Positions 24,230 through 32,530 of a DNA stretch of 32,623 nt are shown one piece after another. The stretch is taken from the NCBI GenBank assembly GCA_934754415.1, contig CAKVIS010000018.1:1-32623 (forward strand), given 5' to 3'. Below the pieces are notes generated by a model. That model ran no database searches. It had not been told where the DNA came from and saw nothing but the letters and a program-made list of their open reading frames with translations. The first letter of the stretch is position 1. Each line of letters begins with the position of its first letter. The translations under genes were made by a program, and so were the position numbers. The DNA comes from an uncultured Bulleidia sp. GTDB taxonomy: Bacteria; Bacillota_I; Bacilli_A; Erysipelotrichales; Erysipelotrichaceae.

Positions 24230-25381
24230 ATCGTCATCGTACGTATCCAGAAAACTATGTCTGACATTATGCTGTTTATAGGAAATAATCGTATCTAACT
24301 GGACATTCTCCACGGACTTGAAGATATTCTGTTCGACGTAGGGGTTTGTCTTTTTTAATTGTGCAATCAGCTGTTTGGTTTCCATACGTTTACTTGCACT
24401 GGTACCGTCTTCTCTGCAGGAAGAACAGGTATCTGTAAAGTGACAGGCACATTGTATGAAATGCAGATTGTTCATATCTCTCCATTTCAGAATGTCTTTT
24501 TCACGAATGAGATACATAGGGCGTATCAGTTCCATACCTTCAAAATTTTTACTTTTTAATTTAGGCATCATGGACTGAATCTGTGCACCATATAACATAC
24601 CCATTAAGATAGTTTCAATGACATCATCATAATGGTGTCCCAGAGCTATCTTATTACATCCCAGCTTCTTGGCCTGATCATATAAATGACCTCTTCTCAT
24701 ACGCGCGCACAGATAACATGGGCTGCCTTTGACATTGTAGACTGCATCAAAGATGCTGGATTCGAAGATGGTTAACGGAACACCAAGTGCTTTGGCATTT
24801 TCTTCAATCACCAGTCTGTTTAGTTCTGAATAGCCCGGATCCATACATAGAAAGACAACTTCAAAATGTACTTTGGAAAATTTCAGGACTTCCTGAAACA
24901 GTTTTGCCATCAACATGGAATCTTTACCACCGGAGATACAGACAGCAATCTTATCTCCTTCCTGAATCAGCTGGTATCTGTCCAGTGCTTTTAAGAAAGG
25001 GGATAATAACTGTTTTCTGTAGGTTTTGATAATACTTCTTTCCACATTGTATTTTTTTTCTTCATCAAGAGTGCTCAGAGTACTTCTTAAATAGGACGCA
25101 TATCCTCCCTCCAGAGAAATGGCATCGTAACCAAGTTCCTGTAATTTTTCAGCTAAGAAGAAGGAATCTCTTCCATGCATGCAATACAGTACATAGCTTT
25201 TAGATTCATCCAGTGTTTTTTCTTTTGCCTGCTGATAGATATCCGGCATGGACAGGGAGTTTGGAATACCCCCGTATTCATGAGAGATGGCATCTCGCGT
25301 GTCGACAAGCACATAGGTTGAAGGATGAATATCCGCAAGATCCTGCAGGGAAATATCCAGATTGTATGTATCTTTTAACAT
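24212..25381 (-). CDS. Rhodanese domain fused to a TtcA-type tRNA thiolation ATPase
   Basis: This 389-residue protein has an N-terminal rhodanese domain (about 1-105) with active cysteine C67 in CMHGRDS. A PP-loop ATPase of the TtcA/TilS superfamily follows: SGGKDS at 150-155, CxxC (C222, C225) in SPCYLCARMRRG, and GHHYDDVIETILMGML. TtcA inserts sulfur at C32 of tRNA using an Fe-S cluster and a sulfur donor; the attached rhodanese would carry the persulfide. Cysteines in CACHFTDTCSSC (about 305-316) may add a further metal site. It follows the M16 peptidase gene by only ten bases with AAAGGAG in between, so the two are cotranscribed. Another PP-loop sulfur transferase role is possible. Confidence 0.9.
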   Translation of the reverse strand: MLKDTYNLDISLQDLADIHPSTYVLVDTRDAISHEYGGIPNSLSMPDIYQQAKEKTLDESKSYVLYCMHGRDSFFLAEKLQELGYDAISLEGGYASYLRSTLSTLDEEKKYNVERSIIKTYRKQLLSPFLKALDRYQLIQEGDKIAVCISGGKDSMLMAKLFQEVLKFSKVHFEVVFLCMDPGYSELNRLVIEENAKALGVPLTIFESSIFDAVYNVKGSPCYLCARMRRGHLYDQAKKLGCNKIALGHHYDDVIETILMGMLYGAQIQSMMPKLKSKNFEGMELIRPMYLIREKDILKWRDMNNLHFIQCACHFTDTCSSCREDGTSASKRMETKQLIAQLKKTNPYVEQNIFKSVENVQLDTIISYKQHNVRHSFLDTYDDDLEEHG

Positions 25382-25391
25382 AGGTACTCCT

Positions 25392-28256
25392 TTACTTCAG
25401 TACAGTAAATCCTTCCAGTGTATCCAGCATATCCTGAGGTCCAACTACACACTGGTAACTGTTGTGTAAAGCTTCTTTAAGAATTCTGGCTTCAGTCTTT
25501 ATATCCTGTAAGGTGGTATCTACCAGTCTTTGTCTGAACTGTACAGACAGTTCAAACGGGATATGAGAGAAGTATTTGGCATCATAGAGATTGATTCTGG
25601 AACTGACGGACAGTAATGGAAGACTGGCACCGACGGCACCGATTAAATACTGTGTTAACGGGAAGGAGTCATCCAGAGAATCTGCATAATCAGTAATGTC
25701 TTCCAGAGCATGTAAGAGGTTTGATGCAGAAGGATCTCTATACGTATAGGCAGTGATACAGCCTGAAGAATTACTTCTCATGCCTGTACCATAAGCTCCT
25801 CCTTTGACTCTTACTTCATTCCATAACCAGTCATAACTCATGATATGGCAGAATAAATCAAAGCTGATATCCTTCCTGTCTGTTGGAATGGTGAAGGCGC
25901 TGTATCCTACTCCACCAGGAATGACAATAGCTTCTTTCTGACCTTTGACAAAAGGATAGTGCATACATGCTGTGCAATACCCTTCTCCTGAAGGTATATC
26001 CTTCAGGAAAGAGGCAATCAGGTCTTTAGAATGCAGTGTATGGGTTACTGTAAGGCGGGATTTTACAAAGATGTTATCCGCAAACAGATGACATAATTCG
26101 ATAAACTCTTCTATTCTTTCTGCATAATTCTTTTCAAAATCCAGCAGATACTGATAGAAGGAATAGCCAGCGGTATATTCCGCAAAGACACCATCAGCAC
26201 TGCAATGACTCTTTGCACGTACAGAGGCAATCAGATGCCCATAGGTATTCACAAGCTGTTTTAACTGTTCTGTTTTCTGCTTTAATAATGGATAAATAGT
26301 TTCTGATGTGAAAAGGGATTGCTGAAGGATCTCTATGACAAGTGCATGTGTCTTTTCTATATTCTGCGGTAAGGTACTTGTACGTACGGCAATCATTGGA
26401 GTAGTCTTACTGCTTTCAAATACAGGACTGTAAGACACAACGGAAATACCCAGATTACCGATATCTCTTTGTATAGCCGCATGCAGAGAGACTAAATCAT
26501 GCTGTTGGGTAGGAATATCTGCAAGTATGCTTGTAAAGAAGGAAAAGGCAGGTAAAAGATCTGTCTGAATGCCAGAGATATTAAAGTAGTAGTTTGTATA
26601 GGCAATACCATTGGTATCTAATGTATAGGTTAAGACTGGTACGCCATTTTCTTCATGAGGTACAGGAAGATGAGGGTCTTTTAATGGTGGAATATCCTCT
26701 TTGTCCAGTTTTGGTAAAGTAGCTAACTGTTCTGGAGTATTTGGGACCGTCTGCCATGTTTTTAAGTCTTTGCATAGCTGAGTATATACAGAAACATCTT
26801 TCCATCCGGAACGAATCGCATGCAGTTTTTCTTTTTCTTTTTCTTCCAGTTTTTGAGCAAGTGTTTTATCTGGAATTGCAATGGTTGTCTGCAGATGTTC
26901 ATCATCCAGTAAAAAATCAGCCAGGACAGTTTCAAACCAGCCTTCTTCTACCTTCTTTCTTAAATCATCAAAGACTGTGGAAAGAGACAGGTATGGTGTA
27001 GGGTCTTCCTGGTATAACCAGCAGGATAAAGCATCTTCTACATGATAGATGCCTGTAGGTTCATGAGATTCTCTGTAGGCAAAGTCACTCTGGTTGATAG
27101 CTGCCAGTAAAGCTTCATGATCAAGACCTCCATGAACCAGATTTTCCACAGTGGTATGCAGTAAAGCACGAATGTCTTTTTCTGCATCTTTTTCTGTATT
27201 TCTGAATGTAATTACACCCACCGGTTGCTGGATGCCATCCAGTAAATCAAACTCTACATCCTGTGCAAGACCTGCCTCAATAAAAGGCTTTGTTAAAGCA
27301 GAAGCAGTGGAGGTGGTTAATGCATTGGATAAAATACCCATGGCAAGATTCAGCTCTACATCTTTATAGGTAGAAACTACATTGGAATAACAGATATGAC
27401 ATTGTTTTTCCTCTGGCTGATCCAAAGAGATTTCATAAGGAAGTACTACTGTATTTGCAGGTAGTTTTTTCTGTAAAGGAATCTTAAAAGAAGTGTGCGT
27501 ATCTTTATAATGAGAAAGATATTCTGCATCGAGATATTCCATCATCCATTCCACGTCCAGTGTGCCTTCCAGCCAGATACGTGCATTGGAAGGATGATAG
27601 AACTTTTTATGTGTTTCTATAAACTGTTCATACGTAAGGTCTGTAATATGTGACGGGTCTCCTCCTGATACATATGCATAACAGGTATCTTTTAAAGTCT
27701 GTCTGCAGATGGAATTGATCAATAAGGTATCCACACTGGAAAAAGCACCTTTCATTTCATTGAACACCACACCATTATAGGAAGGGTCTGAAGTCTCATC
27801 TTCCACTTCATAATGCCATCCTTCCTGATAGAAGATATTCGGTGTATTGTAAATGGCAGGATGGAAGACAGCGTCCAGATAAATGGAAGCCAGGTTTCTG
27901 AAATCCTTTTCGGATTTACTGGAAACAGGATAGACTGTTTTATCAGAATAGGTCATGGCATTTAAAAATGTCTGCATGGAACTCTTTAACAGTTCTACAA
28001 ATGGTTCCTTGACAGGGTATTTATCTGATCCGTTTAATACGGAATGTTCAAGAATATGGAAGACACCTGTATCATTTTCAGGTAATGTCTTAAAAGAGAT
28101 GGCAAAGGTCTTATTGTCATCTTTTCTGTCAAAATAACATAACTCTGCACCGGAATGAAGATGTTTCATCTGGTACAGTGTACCGTTCCAGTCCTGTAAA
28201 GGATAAATATGGGTGATTTGAAATCCATGTACTATATCATGTAATTGAAATTGCAT
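25392..28256 (-). CDS. M16C insulinase-family metallopeptidase (PreP-like)
   Basis: The protein is 954 residues from ATG 28256, which has GGAGG seven bases upstream. An upstream in-frame ATG at 28337 would add 27 unrelated residues. The inverted zinc motif HILEH (H67, E70, H71) and the distal glutamate E167 in VVFNEMKG mark an active first M16 domain. The total length and second half (including RVKGGAYGTGMRSN) fit the presequence-protease branch, a clamshell that degrades small unstructured peptides. It lacks a signal peptide and should be cytoplasmic. It forms an operon with the downstream rhodanese-TtcA gene. Confidence 0.94.
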   Translation of the reverse strand: MQFQLHDIVHGFQITHIYPLQDWNGTLYQMKHLHSGAELCYFDRKDDNKTFAISFKTLPENDTGVFHILEHSVLNGSDKYPVKEPFVELLKSSMQTFLNAMTYSDKTVYPVSSKSEKDFRNLASIYLDAVFHPAIYNTPNIFYQEGWHYEVEDETSDPSYNGVVFNEMKGAFSSVDTLLINSICRQTLKDTCYAYVSGGDPSHITDLTYEQFIETHKKFYHPSNARIWLEGTLDVEWMMEYLDAEYLSHYKDTHTSFKIPLQKKLPANTVVLPYEISLDQPEEKQCHICYSNVVSTYKDVELNLAMGILSNALTTSTASALTKPFIEAGLAQDVEFDLLDGIQQPVGVITFRNTEKDAEKDIRALLHTTVENLVHGGLDHEALLAAINQSDFAYRESHEPTGIYHVEDALSCWLYQEDPTPYLSLSTVFDDLRKKVEEGWFETVLADFLLDDEHLQTTIAIPDKTLAQKLEEKEKEKLHAIRSGWKDVSVYTQLCKDLKTWQTVPNTPEQLATLPKLDKEDIPPLKDPHLPVPHEENGVPVLTYTLDTNGIAYTNYYFNISGIQTDLLPAFSFFTSILADIPTQQHDLVSLHAAIQRDIGNLGISVVSYSPVFESSKTTPMIAVRTSTLPQNIEKTHALVIEILQQSLFTSETIYPLLKQKTEQLKQLVNTYGHLIASVRAKSHCSADGVFAEYTAGYSFYQYLLDFEKNYAERIEEFIELCHLFADNIFVKSRLTVTHTLHSKDLIASFLKDIPSGEGYCTACMHYPFVKGQKEAIVIPGGVGYSAFTIPTDRKDISFDLFCHIMSYDWLWNEVRVKGGAYGTGMRSNSSGCITAYTYRDPSASNLLHALEDITDYADSLDDSFPLTQYLIGAVGASLPLLSVSSRINLYDAKYFSHIPFELSVQFRQRLVDTTLQDIKTEARILKEALHNSYQCVVGPQDMLDTLEGFTVLK

Positions 28257-28574
28257 AAAAAACCTCCAAGAAGTGTCTCTATTATATACTCTTAGAAAGA
28301 GAATTACCTGTAAAAGCAGAGTGTGTTGGTCTGCCAAGTCTCATTTCTTAAAATTGTTGCAGGGTTTTACAGCAGAGTATGCGTAAAAAACGCAATATAT
28401 CCCATGAATACAGGGGATATTGTTACTGAGAGCAATGCGGGTAAATATCGTAATGTTTTTGTAAGAGTGGAATGTGTTAAAGAGGTGATGTGAGGAATGG
28501 TATATTATTCTTGAGCATTTCATTATCTTTATCTGTTTCTCTTTTGTATAGTACTTCAAAAAGGAGAAAACAAT
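28257..28574. promoter_or_regulatory. Divergent intergenic region between the M16 and flavin reductase genes
   Basis: On the minus strand TATAAT near 28287-28282 lies about 25 bases before the M16 start and is its likely -10. On the plus strand TTGTATAGT near 28547-28555 is a likely -10 of the flavin reductase gene. Two hairpins occupy 28381-28422 (listed separately). No coding frame with a believable product is present. Confidence 0.5.
28381..28422 (-). terminator. Orphan minus-strand terminator-like hairpin
   Basis: On the minus strand CAATATCCCC (28422-28413) pairs with GGGATATATTG (28403-28393, two-base bulge) and is followed by CGTTTTTTACGC. No minus-strand gene lies upstream, so it may stop antisense transcripts or be a relic. 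Confidence 0.5.
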
Positions 28575-29078
28575 ATGCTTAAAGAATATCCGGTATTTGA
28601 CATGTTTAAAAACCAGTGGGCTCTTGTTACGGCAGGAACGATGGACAGTTTTGATGGCTGTACCATTGGATGGGGAAGCCTTGGAACTATATGGAATAAA
28701 GAGACAGTGACTGTGTATGTGCATCCTGACAGATACACAAGTGAGTTTTTGCGGAACCATGGCACTTTTACAGTCTCTTTCTTTCCTGAAGAATATCGTA
28801 AAGCTTTGGGATATATGGGATCTCATTCCGGAAGAAATGAAGATAAAGCAGTTCATGCAGGCTTAACTCCAGTTCCAATGAAAGATACTGTTGGTTTTAA
28901 GGAGGCAACACTTACCTTCGTCTGCAAGAAACTTTACCAGCATCAGTTTTCCAAAGAAGATCTTTCTGAAGATATACAAAAGTATTATGCCTCCAGGCCT
29001 GATGCTTTTCCTGATTATGCTGGTGGATGGCAGCCGCATTATGTGTTTGTGGGAGAAGTACTGGAAGTGAAAGAATAA
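28575..29078 (+). CDS. Flavin reductase-like FMN-binding protein
   Basis: The 167-residue protein resembles the flavin reductase-like / flavoredoxin family, which binds FMN in a split beta-barrel. Typical parts are the early WALVTAGTMDSFDGCTIGWG segment, TVYVHPDRYTSEFL and FTVSFFPEEYRKALGYMGSH. The substrate is unknown. AAAAAGGAG lies seven bases before ATG 28575. It stands alone with its own promoter. Confidence 0.88.
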   Translation: MLKEYPVFDMFKNQWALVTAGTMDSFDGCTIGWGSLGTIWNKETVTVYVHPDRYTSEFLRNHGTFTVSFFPEEYRKALGYMGSHSGRNEDKAVHAGLTPVPMKDTVGFKEATLTFVCKKLYQHQFSKEDLSEDIQKYYASRPDAFPDYAGGWQPHYVFVGEVLEVKE

Positions 29079-29109
29079 AACATTGTGCCAAAATACACAG
29101 ATAACGGCT

Positions 29110-29155
29110 AACATTTTCTGGAATAATGCTAGAATACTCTTAAAGAAGGTGCTGT
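29110..29155 (+). promoter_or_regulatory. Extended -10 promoter and RBS of the EIIB-ROK gene
   Basis: TGCTAGAAT near 29128-29136 is an extended -10 (TGnTAnnAT form), without a clear -35. GAAGGTG lies six bases before ATG 29156. Confidence 0.5.
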
Positions 29156-30595
29156 ATGGAAAATACTACTCTGGTGGATTACTATCGAAAATGGATCATT
29201 CAAAGAGGAACTGAGGCATTTCCAATTACTGAAAATGAAAGCGGAAATCTTGAAATAGCTTCTATTTATGCTCTGGGACGTGTGAATTTTTATGAAGGTA
29301 ACATAGTGGAATTACGCATAGATACTATTCGTGAAGAAAAGACAGAATTCTTTCTGCATTTTCAGATTAATGATCTGAAACGTGCACAGGATCTGTATGT
29401 GGAAATGGAAGGTGCGATGCGACATCTCAGGGATTCCCACGCTGTGAATATTCTTTTATCCTGCACAAGCGGACTGACTACTTCTTACTATGCCCAGCTT
29501 TTAAATGAAGCAGCCAAGACATTAAAACTGAATTATTACTTTAAGGCTGTCTCTTTTAATTCTCTGGAAAAATCTCTTACAGGTCAGGATATGGTATTAC
29601 TGGCACCTCAGGTACATTTTGAAAGAGAGAAACTGCAGGCAAAGTATCCGGAGATTCTTTTCAGAAATATTCCGGGACAGACTTTCGGCTCTTATGATAC
29701 AGGTTCGCTGATTGAGACAATTAAAGGAGAATTGCAAGACTATGAGGCTTTGACAACACCCAAAGCAGAACGCACCAGATCTTTCTTTGAAACAGATAAA
29801 AAAATCCTGACAATAGGGTATATCAACGGTGGTGAAGGAGAACACTGCACTATCATTTATCGCTATTATTCAAACGGAGATATTGTCTGCAATTATGAGA
29901 AAAAAGCAGGCAGAGTATCTATTGGAGATATTGAAAGTATCATTGAAGAAATGCTGCAACAATATCCTGAAATAGAAGTTATAGGATTAAGCTTGCCTGG
30001 ATCCATAGAAGATGGTGTTGTCTATCTTCCTTCTCATCCGATTCATTTACAGAATGTCAGAGAGATATTATCCGAAAAATATCACAGACATGTCATTCCT
30101 TTTAATGATGCCAATATGATTGTTACAGGAATATACTGGCTGGAGGATAGATACAGTTCTTTGATTTTCTACTATCTTCCTGATGACTGTGCCACAGCTG
30201 GATGCGGCATTGTAGTGGGTGGACATTTAATCAGGGGCAGACAACATGTGGCTGGAGAAGTACAATATTCTCAGAAAGTATTACAGCTTTCCAAACCTGC
30301 TGTGCAATTATCTTCCACTCAGCAGGGAACTGTGGAACTGATAGGGAAAACACTTGTGACCATGGTATCCACCTTAGGTCCTGAAGCTATTTTCCTGTAT
30401 GCGGATAAGGTAGATGAGGAAGTGCAGATCAAAGAGGAAATGCAGAAATATATGGATGAGAAGTTTATTCCGCCTCTTTATAAACTGCAGGATATTCGTG
30501 AATACATGATGACAGGTACTTTCTTAAGATGTATCTGGAGAATGGATGATCTGAAACGTGCAGAATTTGGACTGACACATAATCCATATCTGTAA
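29156..30595 (+). CDS. PTS EIIB (lactose/cellobiose type) fused to a degenerate ROK domain
   Basis: The 479-residue protein joins parts normally encoded separately. Residues 1-95 are an unrecognised N-terminal region. Residues 97-190 fit a lactose/cellobiose-type PTS EIIB: phospho-cysteine C103 in NILLSCTSGLTTS and DMVLLAPQVHFEREKL (145-160). Residues 216-470 look like a ROK sugar-kinase fold: IEVIGLSLPGSIEDGVVYLP (273-292), the NDAN motif with possible catalytic D318, and GCGIVVGGHLIRG...AGE (349-368). The ROK N-terminal phosphate loop is replaced by IGYINGGEGEH, and the CxCGxxGC zinc motif is missing. It may sense phosphoryl flow of a PTS or phosphorylate an imported sugar. A GNAT gene follows 12 bases downstream. 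The domain calls rest on motifs, not on a profile search. Confidence 0.75.
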   Translation: MENTTLVDYYRKWIIQRGTEAFPITENESGNLEIASIYALGRVNFYEGNIVELRIDTIREEKTEFFLHFQINDLKRAQDLYVEMEGAMRHLRDSHAVNILLSCTSGLTTSYYAQLLNEAAKTLKLNYYFKAVSFNSLEKSLTGQDMVLLAPQVHFEREKLQAKYPEILFRNIPGQTFGSYDTGSLIETIKGELQDYEALTTPKAERTRSFFETDKKILTIGYINGGEGEHCTIIYRYYSNGDIVCNYEKKAGRVSIGDIESIIEEMLQQYPEIEVIGLSLPGSIEDGVVYLPSHPIHLQNVREILSEKYHRHVIPFNDANMIVTGIYWLEDRYSSLIFYYLPDDCATAGCGIVVGGHLIRGRQHVAGEVQYSQKVLQLSKPAVQLSSTQQGTVELIGKTLVTMVSTLGPEAIFLYADKVDEEVQIKEEMQKYMDEKFIPPLYKLQDIREYMMTGTFLRCIWRMDDLKRAEFGLTHNPYL

Positions 30596-30607
30596 TAAGG
30601 AGATTAT

Positions 30608-31069
30608 ATGGAAATCAAGGAAATTGAAAATACAGAAGAAAGAGAACATATCACAAGGAAGATTCTGGAAGCTTTACCTGAATGGTTTGGCATTCCATCC
30701 GCTGTAGATGACTATGTCAAAGGCAGTGGAAAGTATCCTTTCTGGTGCAGTTTTGATCAGGGAAAACCTGTAGGATTTATCTGTTTGAAACCAACCAGTG
30801 CGGATACAGTGGAAATTTACGTAACAGGGGTATTGAAAGAATATCATCGTCAGCATATAGGTATGCAGTTATTTCAGAATGCCTATACCTATGCCCTGGA
30901 GGAAGGCTTTACTTTTATGCAGGTAAAGACAGTTCAAATGGGAAAATATCCTGAATATGATCGTACAAACCAGTTTTATCAGGCAGTGGGTTTCAAAGAG
31001 CTGGAAGTCTTTCCGGAGCTCTGGGATGAAAATAACCCGTGTTGTATTTACGTGATGGCAATTCAGTAG
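30608..31069 (+). CDS. GNAT-family N-acetyltransferase
   Basis: This 153-residue protein shows the GNAT fold: the beta strand VEIYVTGVLKEYHRQHIGMQ carries motif A with the acetyl-CoA loop (RQHIGMQL), followed by TNQFYQAVGFKELEVF (motif B). The acceptor substrate is unknown. AAGGAG is six bases before ATG 30608 and the gene starts 12 bases after the EIIB-ROK gene, so they probably share a transcript. Confidence 0.9.
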   Translation: MEIKEIENTEEREHITRKILEALPEWFGIPSAVDDYVKGSGKYPFWCSFDQGKPVGFICLKPTSADTVEIYVTGVLKEYHRQHIGMQLFQNAYTYALEEGFTFMQVKTVQMGKYPEYDRTNQFYQAVGFKELEVFPELWDENNPCCIYVMAIQ

Positions 31070-31103
31070 AGCTGAGTTTCTTTTTTCTTTCGATAAAGAA
31101 AGG

Positions 31104-31132
31104 TATACTGATGGAAGAAGGAAAGAAACCAT
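31104..31132 (+). promoter_or_regulatory. Possible promoter of the YoaP-like gene
   Basis: TATACT at 31104-31109 follows a small TTTCTTT/AAAGAAA hairpin (about 31086-31103). GAAGGAAAG precedes ATG 31133. No clear -35. Confidence 0.3.
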
Positions 31133-31954
31133 ATGGAATATATACAGTTAACAAAGGACAATATTGCACAGGAACATATCTGCTGTGCTATTTCAAGCAA
31201 TAAGGATGTACAGGTGATATCCAAGAAAACCTGGTTAACACAAAGATTTGAGGAAGGCCTTGTATTTATCAGAAGTACAGAAAGAGGCAAATGTTTTATA
31301 GAATACATGCCTGCAGAAAAGGCATGGATACCCATAGATGCAAAAGACTATATGTATATAGACTGTCTTTGGGTATCCGGAGCTTTCAAAGGACATGGGT
31401 ATTCTTCTGACTTATTACAATTGTGTATAAAAGACAGTCTTTCCAAAGGAAAGAAGGGCCTGTGTATACTTTCTACTGCAAAGAAAAAACCATTTCTGGC
31501 CGATCCGAAGTTTTTGCTGCATAAGGGATTTCAGGTGGCGGACATTGCGGATAATGGTATACAGCTATGGTATCTTACACTGCAGAAAGATGCCGTGATT
31601 CCTCGCTTTAAAGCATGTGCTGTACATCCCCGTACAGAAGAAAAGGGATTTGTACTGTACTATACGGATCAATGTCCGTTTAATGCAAGATATGTCCCTT
31701 TACTTAAAGAAGTTGCTCAGGAACAAAACATTCCTTTTCAAACCATACATATTGAAACTGCAGAACAGGCACAGAGCGTTCCTTCTCCCATCACTACGTA
31801 TGCGTTGTTTTACGATGGAAAATTCATCACACATGAGCAGATGAATCAGAAGAAATTTTTGCAGCTGGCAGATACTTTGTTTAAAAATTATTATATAAAA
31901 GATGAACAGAAAGTACTGAATATATTGCAGAATACTAAAAACTCTTCCGTATAG
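31133..31954 (+). CDS. YoaP-like GNAT protein with C-terminal YoaP domain
   Basis: The 273-residue protein has an N-terminal GNAT domain (about 1-150; acetyl-CoA region FKGHGYSSDLL at 85-95). A C-terminal domain like that of YoaP follows (about 172-255), starting FVLYYTDQCPFNARYVPLL with a single conserved cysteine C181 in a thioredoxin-like CPF motif. The activity is uncharacterised. It probably has its own promoter after the preceding GNAT gene and ends in a strong bidirectional terminator. Confidence 0.85.
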   Translation: MEYIQLTKDNIAQEHICCAISSNKDVQVISKKTWLTQRFEEGLVFIRSTERGKCFIEYMPAEKAWIPIDAKDYMYIDCLWVSGAFKGHGYSSDLLQLCIKDSLSKGKKGLCILSTAKKKPFLADPKFLLHKGFQVADIADNGIQLWYLTLQKDAVIPRFKACAVHPRTEEKGFVLYYTDQCPFNARYVPLLKEVAQEQNIPFQTIHIETAEQAQSVPSPITTYALFYDGKFITHEQMNQKKFLQLADTLFKNYYIKDEQKVLNILQNTKNSSV

Positions 31955-31980
31955 TGATCAGGAAGAGTTTTTTAGTATTC
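31930..31980. terminator. Long bidirectional terminator spanning two convergent stop codons
   Basis: GAATACTAAAAACTCTTCC (31930-31948) is complementary to GGAAGAGTTTTTTAGTATTC (31961-31980) apart from one extra T. It has T-runs on both strands. The plus gene's TAG lies in the loop and the minus gene's TAA in the right arm. Confidence 0.85.
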
Positions 31981-32409
31981 TAATCCCATAGCTTTTTCCA
32001 TATTGGAGGCAGCTGCTTCTTTCCAGTTTTTTGCATGAGTTTCAAAGGTGTTATCATTATACTCATGAGAATCATCTTCTGTACCGGACGCAATACGCAT
32101 GGTGCCATCACTGTACAGTAAGACAGCATAAAATGCCCATCCGTTATTTTTTGAAGATTGACTGTGTAGAGTGTGCGAGTTGATGCCTGAAGATTCCAGA
32201 TATTTTCTCAAACGATCATGGTCTGTACTTTCCTGTGCAGGTGACCATACAATACCATTTACTCTGACATTGCCGCTGACGTAAGAAGTAACACCTGGTG
32301 TATTGACGACAACTGCAATACAGGAAGGAACACTTTCCCTGTGAATGTTGACGGAAGTACTGTCTGTAAATTCAACCTTAGATACGTCCAAAAGTAGAAC
32401 TACATCCAT
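31972..32409 (-). CDS. Protein of unknown function
   Basis: I do not recognise this 145-residue protein. It is soluble, begins MDVVLLLDVSKVEF and contains a beta-rich middle (GNVRVNGIVWSP; WAFYAVLLYSDGTMRIASG) and an acidic, helix-forming C-terminus (NWKEAAASNMEKAMGLEY). GAGG lies about eleven bases before ATG 32409. It converges with the YoaP-like gene over the shared terminator. No function can be assigned. Confidence 0.7.
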   Translation of the reverse strand: MDVVLLLDVSKVEFTDSTSVNIHRESVPSCIAVVVNTPGVTSYVSGNVRVNGIVWSPAQESTDHDRLRKYLESSGINSHTLHSQSSKNNGWAFYAVLLYSDGTMRIASGTEDDSHEYNDNTFETHAKNWKEAAASNMEKAMGLEY

Positions 32410-32475
32410 TTGATAACAACCTCAAACTCAAATAATCTGCATGTTTACAAGTTTATATTGCCATCGTGATTTTAC

Positions 32476-32498
32476 AGAACTACAATAATTGTAGTTCT
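32476..32498. repeat. Perfect 23-base inverted repeat
   Basis: AGAACTACAAT and ATTGTAGTTCT are exact reverse complements around a central A. It lies 32 bases before the start at 32531. It could be an operator or part of an element end. No T-run follows on either strand, so it is not a typical terminator. Confidence 0.6.
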
Positions 32499-32530
32499 AC
32501 ATAGAACCTGCATATCCTGAGGAGGTTGCC

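Noticed and set aside
28341..28856. Minus-strand frame of 171 codons
   Set aside because: It is mostly antisense to the flavin reductase gene, which has family motifs, a promoter and an RBS.
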